NCBI GenBank assembly: GCA_023101725.1
Contig: JALJCO010003433.1
Location: forward strand, 248,001-312,000
Source: Atherinomorus stipes
Taxonomy: Eukaryota; Chordata; Actinopteri; Atheriniformes; Atherinidae
Length of the DNA stretch: 64,000 nucleotides
Direction: 5' to 3'
Shown here: piece after piece, positions 1-11,925 of the stretch
Numbering within the stretch: the stretch's first letter is position 1
How the letters are laid out: each line of letters starts with the position of its first letter
Program-made: the position numbers and the translations under genes
Notes under the pieces: generated by a model
Seen by the model: the letters and a program-made list of their open reading frames with translations, nothing else
Told to the model about the DNA's origin: nothing
Databases searched by the model: none

Positions 1-86
1 CACCTGATCTAATGTAACTGGATCATCCAATCTAGTCATGAAATATACTATGTACAGAATGATGTGATGAAACTCACAGAAGGTGT

Positions 87-158
87 GGGGGTATAGCTCA
101 GTGGTAGAGCATTTGACTGCAGATCAAGAGGTCCCCAGTTCAAATCTGGGTGCCCCCT
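87..158 (+). tRNA. tRNA-Cys (GCA), copy 1
   Basis: This 72-nt gene folds as a full cloverleaf. The acceptor stem pairs GGGGGTA with TGCCCCC, the D-arm carries an A-box like AGCTCAGTGGTAGAGC, the anticodon is GCA in loop TTGCAGA context (ACTGCAGAT), and the T-loop is TTCAAAT. The T-stem pairs CCCAG with CTGGG. A TTTT run about 15 nt downstream can serve as the RNA polymerase III terminator. No intron is present and CCA is not encoded, as expected for a eukaryotic gene. It is one of four tRNA-Cys genes in the window and is identical to the copy at 1,027. Confidence 0.95.
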
Positions 159-1026
159 GTACAGAGACCAGTTTTATCAAATGGGTAATCTTATTCAAAC
201 CAGTGTAGCTCACTAAGGGCTTTCTCATTTCAAACACACACAGAGAAGATAGATGGTTTGAGAGCTGCATCAACAAAATCATGTTTGTTAAATTGAAAAG
301 TCTTTTCTAAACAAGGTTGCAGCATTGAAATGCAGCCTTGACTCTCATCCCCAGGCAGTTTCACATTCATTCATAATGTTGGATTTTGTGACAAAAACAT
401 GTTTTGTTTGGCAGGTAAACAAACTTACAGGTGACTTTGACTTAGTGACATAAATGGGATCTAAACGACTCTTCAAATGTGAAGGACAAGTTATATATAA
501 GTTAAATGGAGGTTAGAACTTGAGGAGTCTTTTGGATGAAAGATGAAATATCTGCAAGAACCCCCAAGGACTGCCATGACCTCAATGATTGAATTATTGA
601 AATTGCAGATAATCCTCTCTAGAGGTGGGATTTAGGTGATTACAGAAACAAGATGGTGTAATATTTAAGAGATCCTTCCAAGTTCAGCAGGGCTCTGTCC
701 TTTGTTCCAGCTAATTTACTCACTGACAGCTATATAAAGATTTGAACATTAACACGAGATTATCTTATAAAAGCCTCATATCATAGCTAAAGAATGTTAG
801 GAAATCTAACTTGACATCTAATAAGATATTTAGTGCTGAAACTGGCAGACATTTTTTTTAATTTGGTGGAACACAGAAGAAAACATGTCTTATTGAGGGA
901 AGTTGTTGAGTTTTGTCTGTCACACATAATGACACCTGGAAATCTCCCATGGTAGTTCAAACATCATTGTTCAAATATACAGGTAATAATCAGGTGAAAT
1001 TCTCAGGCTCAGCCCTTTTGCTGTGT
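159..1026. other. spacer between two tRNA-Cys genes
   Basis: AT-rich DNA separating two identical tRNA-Cys genes. Outside the tRNA bodies the flanks share only a few bases, so the tRNAs are not part of an obvious longer duplicated block. I see no coding exon or recognisable repeat here. Confidence 0.5.
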
Positions 1027-1098
1027 GGGGGTATAGCTCAGTGGTAGAGCATTTGACTGCAGATCAAGAGGTCCCCAGTTCAAATCTGGGTGCCCCCT
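1027..1098 (+). tRNA. tRNA-Cys (GCA), copy 2
   Basis: Identical over all 72 nt to the copy at position 87, with GCA anticodon, intact A and B boxes and CCCAG/CTGGG T-stem. A TTTT tract about 14 nt downstream can terminate polymerase III. Identity with copy 1 despite unrelated flanks suggests either recent duplication or concerted maintenance. It is close upstream of a MITE-like repeat that starts at about 1,174. Confidence 0.95.
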
Positions 1099-1173
1099 AC
1101 TGTCAGGATATGTTTTGTTGTGCCATTATTGTATGACAATAGCCCAAACTATGCCATTTTAACAGTGTAATGG

Positions 1174-1347
1174 CAGGGGTGTTCAGAGTCAGTCCTTGAG
1201 TGCAGGTTTTCAGTGTTTCCCTGCACCAACACAGTTGACTCAAATTAAATGGATGGACCCAACAGCTTATGAAGTTCTGCTTAGTGATGTTTGAGACAGC
1301 TGCACTGAAACAGGGACTCATGTAAAACCTGCACTGAGATACCCCTG
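1174..1347. repeat. short TIR-bounded repeat (hAT-like MITE)
   Basis: The left end starts CAGGGGTGTTCA and reaches GTGCAGGTTTT after about 25 nt. The reverse complement of the right end starts CAGGGGTATCTCAGTGCAGGTTTT. These are imperfect terminal inverted repeats around a core of about 170 bp that encodes nothing. CAGGGGT is a common hAT terminus, and similar elements are abundant in fish. The 8 bases on either side do not match, so no target duplication is visible and the class is an inference. Confidence 0.5.
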
Positions 1348-3180
1348 GTCTATCAGAACATTAATGACAAAAATGCTTAATAACAAGTCTACTGAACTGA
1401 ATTTTTTTCTACTAATATCTTAAATATTTTCATTATAGTCTGTAATGTGGGGGAATTCTTCACTTTTTCATTAAAACCTGTAAAAGCCATCCTTCTCATG
1501 GGCTGTGTGTATGCCTGCCCTTATACAACTTGATCTGATCTGAATTAACATGATTGAACTTTTTTCTAATCAAATAGTCAAATACATTTTCTTGTGGGTA
1601 AAACCTACCACGGCCTGTTTGTATGAATTGGACAAAATCCCGTGCACTCTGACTTGGCCGTGCCGGACATCACTCATGTCGACCCACAGGTCCTGGGTCC
1701 GCCGATCCTCAGGGCCAAAGCTTCGCCATGTGTAGTATTTGCCAGAATCCTCCTTTCAGACAGGAATTTCATAAGCTCAGAGGTTGTTAAGGCAGAACAT
1801 GTGTCCAGAGAGTGTGTCATCAAGAGCTCACAGTGAATATGCTTTAGTCACATGCTCTTTAATGCTTATCCAAGTCGGTGGAGTAGTGTAAATGTTTCTT
1901 TCCAAAAGAGGGCAGTGTTTAACTCTAACTAAAACAAATACATCAGGTTTCAAGCCAGTCATAATAAATGCCTGAAACCATTAACGTCATAAGAAACACA
2001 GTGGTGCAGCTCTCACCACTACGCGTGTCATGTTGTCTGGAAGTGTGGTGATTGTCACTCCTCCACCCACAATGGCTCTGCTTTTCCTGGTGTGGCCTGA
2101 ATGTGATCTCTGGGCTCCATCACTAAAAGATGACTCTTCATGCTGCTGTGAGGTCACACTGTACCGGTCATCTGTTGGAAATAATGCACAGTTTTCATTG
2201 TTGCGCAGGTTAGTATTTTGTTGATGTGAGGGATGACATCTGATCCCAAAATATAAATATGCTTTTTCAATAATTCCAAGAACTGAGAGCAAAACATTTG
2301 CAAAAGATTTTGGGTGCCTGTTTTATTTGCTTCTGATATTTACAGTTGCGGCTTTGCGCTCAGTATGTCAGCAGAATGAGGAATTATAATTTGCTTTTGA
2401 ATTGTTCCACTTTATCATTGTCAGCTGCACCATTGTTGAAGAAAGGCAGAAACAATACAAAGATCATTTACTGATGCTCACAAGGAAATGTCAAAGTCTA
2501 CATGCAAAGTAAAACATATCTGGTAAGCAAACTGAGGTAGGTAGCCTTTGTTTTAAAGATTTGGGTGTTTAATTGATGCCTTCAAACCACATTTTCCTAG
2601 TTTATGTTAGGTGTTTATTTTTTCACCATGCTGTGATTTATATGGCATGTGGTAAATGGATGTCTGCTGGTATGTTTATACTGACAATTGAATCTAGACA
2701 TCTTTGTCCTTACACAAGCAAATTTAATGCAGCTGCACAAAAGGATCTTGTCTGAGCTAAAATTAGTTATTTGTGTTGTTGGAAAATCTTTCTTTGAGAA
2801 GAAAATGCCAGCCTTAGGAACTGAATAATTCACATTTTACTTTAACCAATCTTACAATGTTGTCTTGTGTTAAATAAAAAATAATAAAGAATACATTGAT
2901 TCAAGGAGAATAATCTCAGTTAAATTTGAAAGTACAATGTAAATGATTAATGAAATACAAAAATCATTAAACCAGGCTTAAATTAAAATATTACAAAATC
3001 AACACACTAAGAAACTTATCTGCCGACTGAGAAGTTGGATATGTACCCAAAATAAAGTTCAGAAAGTTAGAGTTTTAAAAGTATGCAGTTGTGTTTAAAA
3101 TTGGCAATTTTTTAAAAAAGGAGCTAGATACTACTGAGTTTGCATGCTCATCGAAATTAGAGAAACAAAATGTATGGTTA
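1348..3180. other. gene-free AT-rich stretch
   Basis: No supportable exon. The short open frames here have no family resemblance and no splice-site support. A CTCF-like word (CCAAAAGAGGGCAG) lies at 1,902-1,915. Otherwise nothing is visible. Confidence 0.45.
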
Positions 3181-3220
3181 TGCTATGGGGCATCTTTTGG
3201 TCAATATGGGACACCGTAGG

Positions 3221-3243
3221 ACGTCACACGCAGCCTATATAAA
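3221..3243 (+). promoter_or_regulatory. candidate polymerase II promoter: CRE half-site plus TATA box
   Basis: An ACGTCA motif (CRE half-site) at 3,221-3,226 is followed 10 bp later by a strong TATATAAA at 3,236-3,243. This predicts a start site at about 3,265-3,275, where the sequence becomes notably richer in CpG (TTTCGCGGGG and onward to about 3,600). No recognisable protein exon follows. A small ATG frame at 3,370 encodes a short basic peptide and then stops. A possible splice donor is AAG/GTGACC near 3,549. It could be the first exon of a lncRNA or of a gene whose other exons I could not recognise. Confidence 0.4.
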
Positions 3244-3649
3244 CCAGCGGCAGCTCAGAATTTTCGCGGGGTGTTTCATCTAACCCTAAATAAGGGACTT
3301 CTCCTGTACTTATCGTGTGCTGTTTTTGTACCAGGCTTTCAGCAGACTACAGGAGAAAGCTGCGTGGCGTATGTCTTCGGGAGAAAAAAAAAAAAAAAAG
3401 CCAGGAAAATCACCCCGTCGTGCTCAGTTTCCTGCCTGAAACACCGTGACTGTGCCGTGGTCAGCCCGGCTGCCGCGAAGAGTTTGTCTCTGTTGCTCCG
3501 GTGTTTTTATGTGGGAAGTCTCACGAACTGAGCAGATTAAAACTGAGCAAGGTGACCCTGCCGGACCTCCAGTGGTCCGGTTAGGAAGCCTAAGCTCAAA
3601 CACACGCAAAACTTCTTTTGGAAGTTAACCATTTTGTCTGTTGATGAAT

Positions 3650-6600
3650 GTACATGTTCTGTCTTGCCTTGCAGGTCACGCTAACGTTAGCAACACAACG
3701 ACCCCCCCTTAAAAAAAGTTGCACAAAGCATTTTAGATCAGACATTTACACGTTTTGCCTGTTTGCAGACGTTAGAAAGTTGATTTTAAGAGTAGAAATG
3801 ACGGCTTCACCTCAAATTAATTGGTACGATTCACAACGAATGGATGCTCCTTTATCCTAAATTGGACATGAAAAGGCAGCATGACTGATTTTTAGGCAAT
3901 CAGTCTGCAATCCTCTTCGAGTATTACATTTTTAGCTAATTTATCCACCTCTTTAAGCATGATTAAGTACAGCAGGAGAGCTTCCTTGCATGCAGACATG
4001 CCTCCTGTTACTAGCCTGTCAGTGACACAATTCAAGTAAAATTTGCTGCAGTCTAGCAGATGTTCATTATTAAATGCACAGTATCCTCGTTGAGACTAAG
4101 TTCACAGCAGTTTTGTTCACAAAAGGATAATGCAATTTTTAAAGAACGAAATATATTAGATCTGACATTTTGTATTTAAGTGTTTCCATGAAGTCTTTAT
4201 ACTGGCTTCTATGGGTGCCAGGATCCACTGGAGCTCTTCTTTTAGCCAGTAAATTGTTAGCTGATCTTGCCTACATTTCTTCCTGAATATGGGAGCAAAG
4301 CGCGGTCCTGCGTCTTGTGCCAAACCCACAGAGTTCAGACTGTGGGACATTGGCAAGGCCTGTTTTCAACATCACTTTGCTTGCACACAGTTAAAAATAC
4401 TGATGTTTTCCACAGTCATCACATCTATGACAAGTTATTGAAGTGAAGACCCAAATGTCTTGATCTCATAGGGCAGTTGTATTTGGTTTTCTTCATCCCT
4501 TTATTGAATTAAGTGGCGTGTCAAAGAATTTCTTGCAGTTAATGTGTTACTGTAAACTTAGATGTGTGATTGTTGAGCAGCGGGTCCACCCTGCTAAGTA
4601 ACCCATGAGGTCAGAGGAGAAACGGTGCCTGCACAGTTGTGAAGGTCCGTGCAGCACATACACTCTGGCTTATGAGAACTGGGAGGTGTACGGATGCTGT
4701 ATGTCAGGTTGTGACATATCTTTTCGTGTCAGCACTCCCCCAAACAGTTGAGTTCAGGGGCAGACAGTCAAATCAGTCAACTTGGATGCTGTAAGCCCAG
4801 GAAAACCCCATTTCCTTATCAGATGTGTTTTAAAATCCAAAGTTCAGATAATCTTACCACTGGGTATCAAACCTATTTTACATTATACAGAAGAGGAAGT
4901 TCAACTTCTTGTTCATATTTAGTAAAATGATCATTTTAAACTGTATATGCACCAACATTAAGTAAATTCACAGTAAGACTGAGTCATCAATCTTTTACAT
5001 TGGCTTTAAATATATTCTGGGTGTCAATTTAATGCAAATGTTTGTGAAAATATAGAAACTAAAACGCAGGTTTCAACCTTTTGTTCCAGTGGTACTGTCC
5101 AAATTTAACCATTTCATTTGAGACTGACTGAAGTCACTTACGCAAGTCTTATTTAAACTACTTTTGTGTTTAACGGTGCTCTTTTTTTGGTCTAAATATT
5201 ACTTTGCCTGCATCAAAAAATTGCTACTTGACAGAATAAATAAAGAAAAAAAAAAGAAGAAATTTCACACATGCATCTGGGAGAGTATTGCAACACAATA
5301 CCAATGTGATGAATCAGTGTAAAAGTTTGATTTGTACATCTGTTCTTCCTTTAGGAAAAAGCACAGGGTTGTGCCTCAGTTAGAGGAATAAATGGCCTCT
5401 CTTGACTGTTTGGTGGTGACCTGATGTGGCTGCACTTTGACTGCAAATAAGATGTTATTTGTTAAAAACAAACTACATAAGAGAATATAGATGATGTCTG
5501 GATATGAAAAGTTTTTTTTTTTTTAAAAAAAGGGAGAGTTGAGGCACGGCAAGATAAGTATGTAGAAAAGACTTGTGAGGTAAAAGAGGAATCATTCGCT
5601 GAATGCACAGGCACTTAAAGGCCAGATGTTTTGGCCCCAAAACTGACCTCTGCATGCTTTTTAGAAGCTACCAAACCTCAAGTTAGCTGCCTTTTTCTGT
5701 GAGTGGTCAGCTCAGCCTGGCTACAGTAGACGCACCCTTCCTGAGCAGAGGCTGGAGAAGCTGGCATGGACTCCTGACCATCACCCACAATAAACATCTA
5801 TAGTTCATTGCAAGGAGTGTGGCTGCAATGCAGATGTACATTTTCCTTGTTTCACTCCACCAAAATGGGATTTGCCTAAATGAATAAACATTTGTCTCAA
5901 TGCTTTAAGCTTCAACTTGCTGACTTCTTCATATCTGAGAAAGTACAGATTTAACTGCACTCAGTCTTCCACTGAATACTTAAGATATGATGCTGAAGAT
6001 ACTTGTGCACTTTGGCCAGTTACCAAGCTGCCCACAAACTGCAAACATGTTGATTAATGATATTACAGGAACCCCCTTTTCAATTGCACCAGTACATTAG
6101 AAACAAAACCAAGTACAATTCAAAGCATCCCTTATAAAGACATGCTTCGTAAAGAAAACACAAGTGCTCTGATTGTGTCACTTTTCTTTTTCAAGAGAAA
6201 GCGACCAGTTAGAGGAGACGGATTACTTTTGCTTTTCATTGTCTGATAAGTGAAATAAATGAATGAGGCATGTTTCAGAGCAAAACTATTTCCCGGACTA
6301 ATGCTGTTCCAAGTTACTCTGTAATCTAAAGAATAAGTTGAGCTGTTTTTGGTCTTGCCAGTTTTTCTAAAACATATGTATGTTTTTGGATAACAAATCA
6401 AATTGGACATGTCTTCTACACGCAAGAGCCGATCTGGGATCCACAAACAATAACATCCTAACAGGGGTTTAATCTTACAAAACAATATTTTTAACAGAGT
6501 TTCTTGTTTATTTGGTTTAATCCAAAATGTCTGGATCACTTTCAGGCTTTTTGTTTAGCAAACTCTTCAGGTCATTACAGGGTGCACGATTAATTTTCAG

Positions 6601-9600
6601 CTCGAGGCCCTTTGTTTTTACAGTTGAGCTCAGATGGTGTCAATGACTCTCGTAGGACCAGAGCCATTTTTAAAAACTAAACTGTATTTACAGTTGAGTG
6701 TCAGGCCTGATAAGAAAAAATGGGAACGGGAAAAGAGCGTTGCGCTGGGTCAGTGCTGACAGCTGACCCCTTATGTTGCAATCGCCTCCTGCACAGTTTT
6801 CAGATTCATCTGCAACACATCGTCCCATGAAGAAGAACTCAAAATGAACCATTTTGTTTATTTTTCTCCACAGGCAGCTTCTTCAGGTCAGAAGCTACTT
6901 TTTGGATGAAAGGAAATATAAAGGACAATTTTCCTTTAGAATACTTTGACTTGAATCCCATCAGCATCACCTGTATTTCATTCTGTAGGCTATACCTCTG
7001 CTCAAAAGAAAGCCTTTAAGTGAAGAAAAGCAGTATAAAAAAGCTGAAAAATCAATTTTCTGTCTGTCGCAGTCTCTTGAAAATTTGTACCAGACTGTAG
7101 CAGCAAGGCAAGAAGAAAAACAAGTCCAAATCTAATTTTAAACCTGGGACAGGCTGTTTGTGGTTGTTGTTTCGACTCACTTGCATGCTTGTGGAAAAGG
7201 GTATTTTTATTGTGCACTTTATTGTAAACTAGTTTATTCACTTTTGTGTGTAAAATGTAAAAGGCATTGCGTGCCTATTTGCTGCTCCATAAAGATTCCT
7301 ACAGAAGCCCTGTGGTTTAAAGCACATTAAAATAACACAAAGTGGCACACATGAAGCGTCTGCATGAAAATTAATAAGGATGTTAACTTGCCCTTTAACT
7401 TTAAAATGAATAACAATTGATTATGAGAACTATAACACAGGCTTTAGAGCATTAAATATCAATAAAGTTAAGATAAATGAAGTGAATAAGGTTGGCAGCA
7501 TCTGAAATGTTTAGCATCTATTTGCATAAGTCAGAAAAAGGCAATGAGCAGAAGCAATATGCTAAATAGAAATTACACACAGCTCACCTGTCTGCTGAAG
7601 AGCACCAACTTCAGTCAGCTCTGTTTGGAAGAGACAGAGAAAAATCATCACCAAACTGAACCACATGTTAGACCAAAAAAAAAAAAACCTACAGTGTTCA
7701 CTCCTGATTTCCTCTCCTTCGTCTTCTCTTTCCAAAAACAAAGTTTTTCTCCCACTTCCAACCGTCCCTCTCCTTTAGAAACACACCACCCTGCTTCTAA
7801 CTACACCCCTTCTCTCCTCCTCGTGTCCCTCTGTTACCATAGTGATCCCAAAGACACAAGAATCAGCTGATGAGACTTTAGATATTACAGTAGAGGAGCA
7901 TGTCTGTGATCTTCATTCCACATAAACAGCCTTAAAATGGGGTCAACTGCTTACTATTTTTGGAAATTGTGAGATCTTTCTCTGCCGGGGTTCACAGCAT
8001 CATAGAGAGTAATGATGAGTTCATGTAACAAGCAGCAGTATGGCGCCTCCTTCTGTCCAAACAAGCAGTGGGGACAGTAAGAAATCTGACAATGGACATG
8101 CAGATTATCCATCTAGCAAAGCCAGGTTTAAAAGTAACGCTAGTTTAAATTTTTATGTCAAGCCCGTTTACAGCTCCTCAAAATAAAGCTTCTAACAGCG
8201 TCATCCTTTTGTAGGGAGCAGAAAAGTCTGCGTTGCAGTTTAATATCCAGTGGGCATGTAAAAGGCGTGTGCTTTATGGCATGTAAAACTGACAAAAAGC
8301 AAACTTTACAAGCTCTGCGGCTGACTCCACCACCTCCTGTAGCCACCGCTTTCATCATTTCTATCTGCTTTGGGAGCAAACACGGAGTCTTTGGCAGAGA
8401 GCAAGGCAGTTTGGGGTTTGTTGAACTTACAGCTGGAAAGGCAATCATGTCCCATAATCCAGACTGTAAATGCTAGATACAGTATCACAACAGCAGGTGT
8501 CACTTTTCACATGATGGTGAAACACAGACAACACGCATCTTTTATATCTGCTGATTATGCTGGAATTTAAATCATGACATAACTGTGCAGAACAAATGAG
8601 ATGCAGGCTCGCTTTAAGTTCTGATGCAGGAAGAAAAAACCCACATTTCAAGGGAATTTTATAGAAATTAGAAAGGAAAAAAAAAAAAAAAACTTACTCA
8701 GCAGTAGGTATTATCTGCCAAAAGAGACCCCAGCTCAACGGAAATTGGCTCAGAATATTCTGATCTGACAATGTTGACAGATCCATGTGTGCATTAAAAG
8801 GTCTATTTATAGTTTTATATTCTTTTAGCTATAAAGAGACTGCTTACCTTAAATCATTTTGAAATTAACAACCCATGTTTTATGCATTAACTGTCTTTTA
8901 CAGGTCGTTTCAAGCGAATTTGAATTGTGAGCAATTAGTCAAGTTTGTAATTATTCCCAGTGTTTCATCACCGAGTTGCAGCTGTAGGACAGTAACATTT
9001 TATAAGATAATATTTCTCTTGTGTTGATAGGTTGGAATTTTTAAGGTCCGACTCTTTTCTTAGTGAAACAGATGAATCTACAGAGGAAATTAGAGCGCAT
9101 TTGAGAGCATTTGATTGTACATTATTTCAGCCAGAAGATGTCACTGCAGTTATGTCCAGATGTTCTCATGAGAACAAGTCTGCATCCAGCAGGCCTGTTT
9201 TGTGAGTGACATGTTGACACATCTTATTAGGAAAGGCACAGGTGTGTCTGATGAAAGAACTGAAGGGTGAAATTTTTGTACCTATTATTTTCAGCCCCCT
9301 CCCTGGCTGCATGCTGTTCCACTGTCACTGTTTCCTCGGCAACCATATTTGCCCCTTAAGACTGGATACAACATAGTGTGTGTTTATCCTTTATAGACAT
9401 GGGATAAGGTCCATGTTCTCATTCAAGCTTGGTGCAGTTTGTGGGTATATTATGATGTCATTGTCTTTTAACAATATTGATAAAAAAGGCGAAAGCAATG
9501 ATTTAAAACAATGTAGTTGTTGCTTCCCTAGATTTACCTCATCCCTCTATGTTTATATCAGATGAATTTGAGTCTTACAAAATATATAACTAATGATACA

Positions 9601-10453
9601 ATTACTCTGATACAGTAAATTAAGTCACTAGTTAGGATTTTATCAAGAATGCTTTTGTCCATACACATTTTTTTGTGTGTATCCTTATAAGCTTTAGAAA
9701 ATAAGTAAAACCTTTTACACAATGAAGCCATGCAGAAGAGACATCTGTTTCTACTAAAGAAGGGCAACTTCTTCATAACCTGTCTGTCATTTTTATGATA
9801 GCTCTTAAACTTGTTTTCTAACTTCTTTTGCATGCGACAACAGTTAGATTAGATTTACTTGTCATTTTAATTGCAGATTCTTTGTCCCCTGAAACCCAAA
9901 ATTGCACTTTTGGATTTCCTGCAATGAGTCAAAATGCAGCTGCGGTGAATGTCAAAATTGATGGAGCACAGTATAATGAACAGATTATACATTTAAAAGC
10001 ACGTTTCGCGATTTCACAATTAAAAATATTCTGAAGAATTCCACTAGAGTGAGTGACCTGCCATTACTCGTCATCATGTTGTGTGCTATGCAGTCGTTTT
10101 CTTTCACGAGTGTCACTCTTGTCTGTTAAAACGTTTTTGAAATCACATCCAATAAATGACTGTACATAAAACTCCTAAGGTGTTTTGTTATATTTCTTTC
10201 TGCGTCCTATTGCCATTTTAGTTGGACTTTTGGACCTCTGATAACAAACATGCTTCCTTTTGCCGTACATAGGAACGTATTTCACCACCTAGTGGTCAAA
10301 ATGAAGACAAAAGGGAAGAAGAAGCAGAAAAAGAAAACATTTAAGCCGCGTTTGAGAAAAATATCTAAGAGATATGACAGAAAACCTCAAAAACCGAATA
10401 GGCAGTTCATAATATTGGATATATATGCTCACAGGTTTCTGTGATAAGCATGT
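3650..10453. other. long gene-free region upstream of the third tRNA-Cys
   Basis: AT-rich DNA with several homopolymer A or T runs (for example near 5,250, 5,515, 7,675 and 8,670). No exon with a recognisable protein family was found on either strand. The longest open frame (about 6,132-6,539 minus) has no sensible composition or motif. A CTCF-like palindromic word CCACCTAGTGG lies near 10,285-10,295. Confidence 0.45.
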
Positions 10454-10525
10454 GGGGGTATAGCTCAGTGGTAGAGCATTTGACTGCAGATCAAGAGGTC
10501 TCCGGTTCAAATCCGGATGCCCCCT
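10454..10525 (+). tRNA. tRNA-Cys (GCA), copy 3
   Basis: 72-nt cloverleaf with GCA anticodon. It is identical to copies 1 and 2 up to the variable region, but the T-stem is TCCGG/CCGGA instead of CCCAG/CTGGG. Every change is matched on the other strand of the stem, so pairing is preserved. The T-loop TTCAAAT is unchanged. A TTTT tract follows within about 20 nt. It is identical to copy 4 at 46,005. Confidence 0.95.
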
Positions 10526-11925
10526 TTCCGTGTTTCCTTTTAAGTTTTTACCTATTATCATTCTTAATCGTGATATTATATGATTTTATATTTTGATCAT
10601 GTTTACGTTCAGAAAGAGATAATTACGACTGAGAATTATGATCCAGTTATCAAATTACAAAAAAAAAGAGAAAGAGAAACTGAAGGACCAACAGTGTAAG
10701 ATATAGAGAAATACTTTGTATTTTTAGATATAGAGATTTTAAGATAAAGAGAAATACTTTGTATTTTTACATAAAGCGATCATTAAGAACTTTGAAAATA
10801 TATTTTGTTTTTGTCACAAAAGCCACACAGCTTGTAATAATTATATTATTTTAATATATTTACAAAATACATCATGTAATTTTTACATTTTAGCAGCTAG
10901 CTCCATTTCTGTAATATACAGAGTATGACTGATTTATCTTTTTGTTTCTTCTTAAAAAATAACTTTATATACATCTTGCATAAAATACAATCTAGTAATG
11001 TGCTGTAAACTTTTGTTTTACAACAGTGCAGGGGTCAGGACAAAGCGAAGGAGACCCAGTATGCCGACAAAATTTTGTCTTGGTTATTGTGCAAATGTAT
11101 TCCATAGAAGCTGTTCTATAAAACCAGATAATTTTGATCAAAGAGATAGTTTGAAACACCCGAGGCATTACAAACTGATCAAGACTTCTAGTTGAGGTAT
11201 ACTGAGGAAAAACAACAAGAATGAACTGTCAAAAGGCCAAAATAAAATCAAGCTGGTTCAGGTTAAAAGTTCCAGTGAGATCTCACATCAGTCTACCAAC
11301 ACTACAACTATTCAAATGTAAAAAAAGTGCTTTAGTGATAAAAATGGCTCTCTTTCGCTGACGTTTTGTCTGTGAAGTTTCATTTTTAACTTCAGTGGAA
11401 AAACATGCTCAGCGTTTGTAATGAGTGAAGGATATTTAAGTCACAATGTGTAATTTCAGTAATGCAAGGAGCTTTTGATTCATTATAAACTGTAGTGAAA
11501 CGAGCAAACTCTTATGAATGCAAGTGGAATGTGACATTACTGGTCAGGTTGAACATTTTCCACTATCTTTGGCAACAGTGCATGTCCTCAGAGGGAGAAG
11601 CACCAGTGAGATGTCTTCACTAGAATACTAAGTTCAAGAAAAAAAAAAAAGAGTTGAAAAAAATAATAATGATAAAAAAAAAATAAAAAAAAATCCATGA
11701 GCCCTTAAATCATCCAGGTGTCTCTGTTGTTCATCGGCCCTGAGGCTGAGAGAGAAGTGAAGCAGCTGTTTGCAGACTCCCACACAGACTCTGTGGGTGT
11801 GGTAGGCAGGCTCCATCGCGGGTGCGATCGCACAGGCCTGAAACACTAAATCATACTGACATTGTGGCCTCTGCAGTGCAGAGGTTGGCTCAGTTTGAGG
11901 AAGTTTTATCCACTGGAGGGTGTTT
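10526..11925. other. spacer between tRNA-Cys 3 and the arl5c stop codon
   Basis: Mainly AT-rich. It contains a 30-bp direct repeat (10,697 and 10,740) and an A-rich track at about 11,638-11,695. The part next to arl5c must include its 3'UTR on the minus strand, but I see no unambiguous minus-strand AATAAA close to the stop codon. Confidence 0.45.
10697..10769. repeat. 30-bp direct repeat, two copies
   Basis: Unit 1 spans 10,697-10,726 and unit 2 spans 10,740-10,769. They differ at one base (TAAGATATAGAG versus TAAGATAAAGAG) and are separated by 13 bp that begin with a partial third copy (GATATAGAG). It looks like a small local tandem duplication. Confidence 0.8.

Noticed and set aside
6132..6539. 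135-codon minus-strand open frame
   Set aside because: Composition is that of AT-rich non-coding DNA, with no motif or splice context.
11700..11853. Alternative arl5c last exon using an acceptor near 11,850
   Set aside because: It is in frame but adds a long tail unlike any ARL5. The exon at 11,926-11,974 gives the exact family C-terminus and length.
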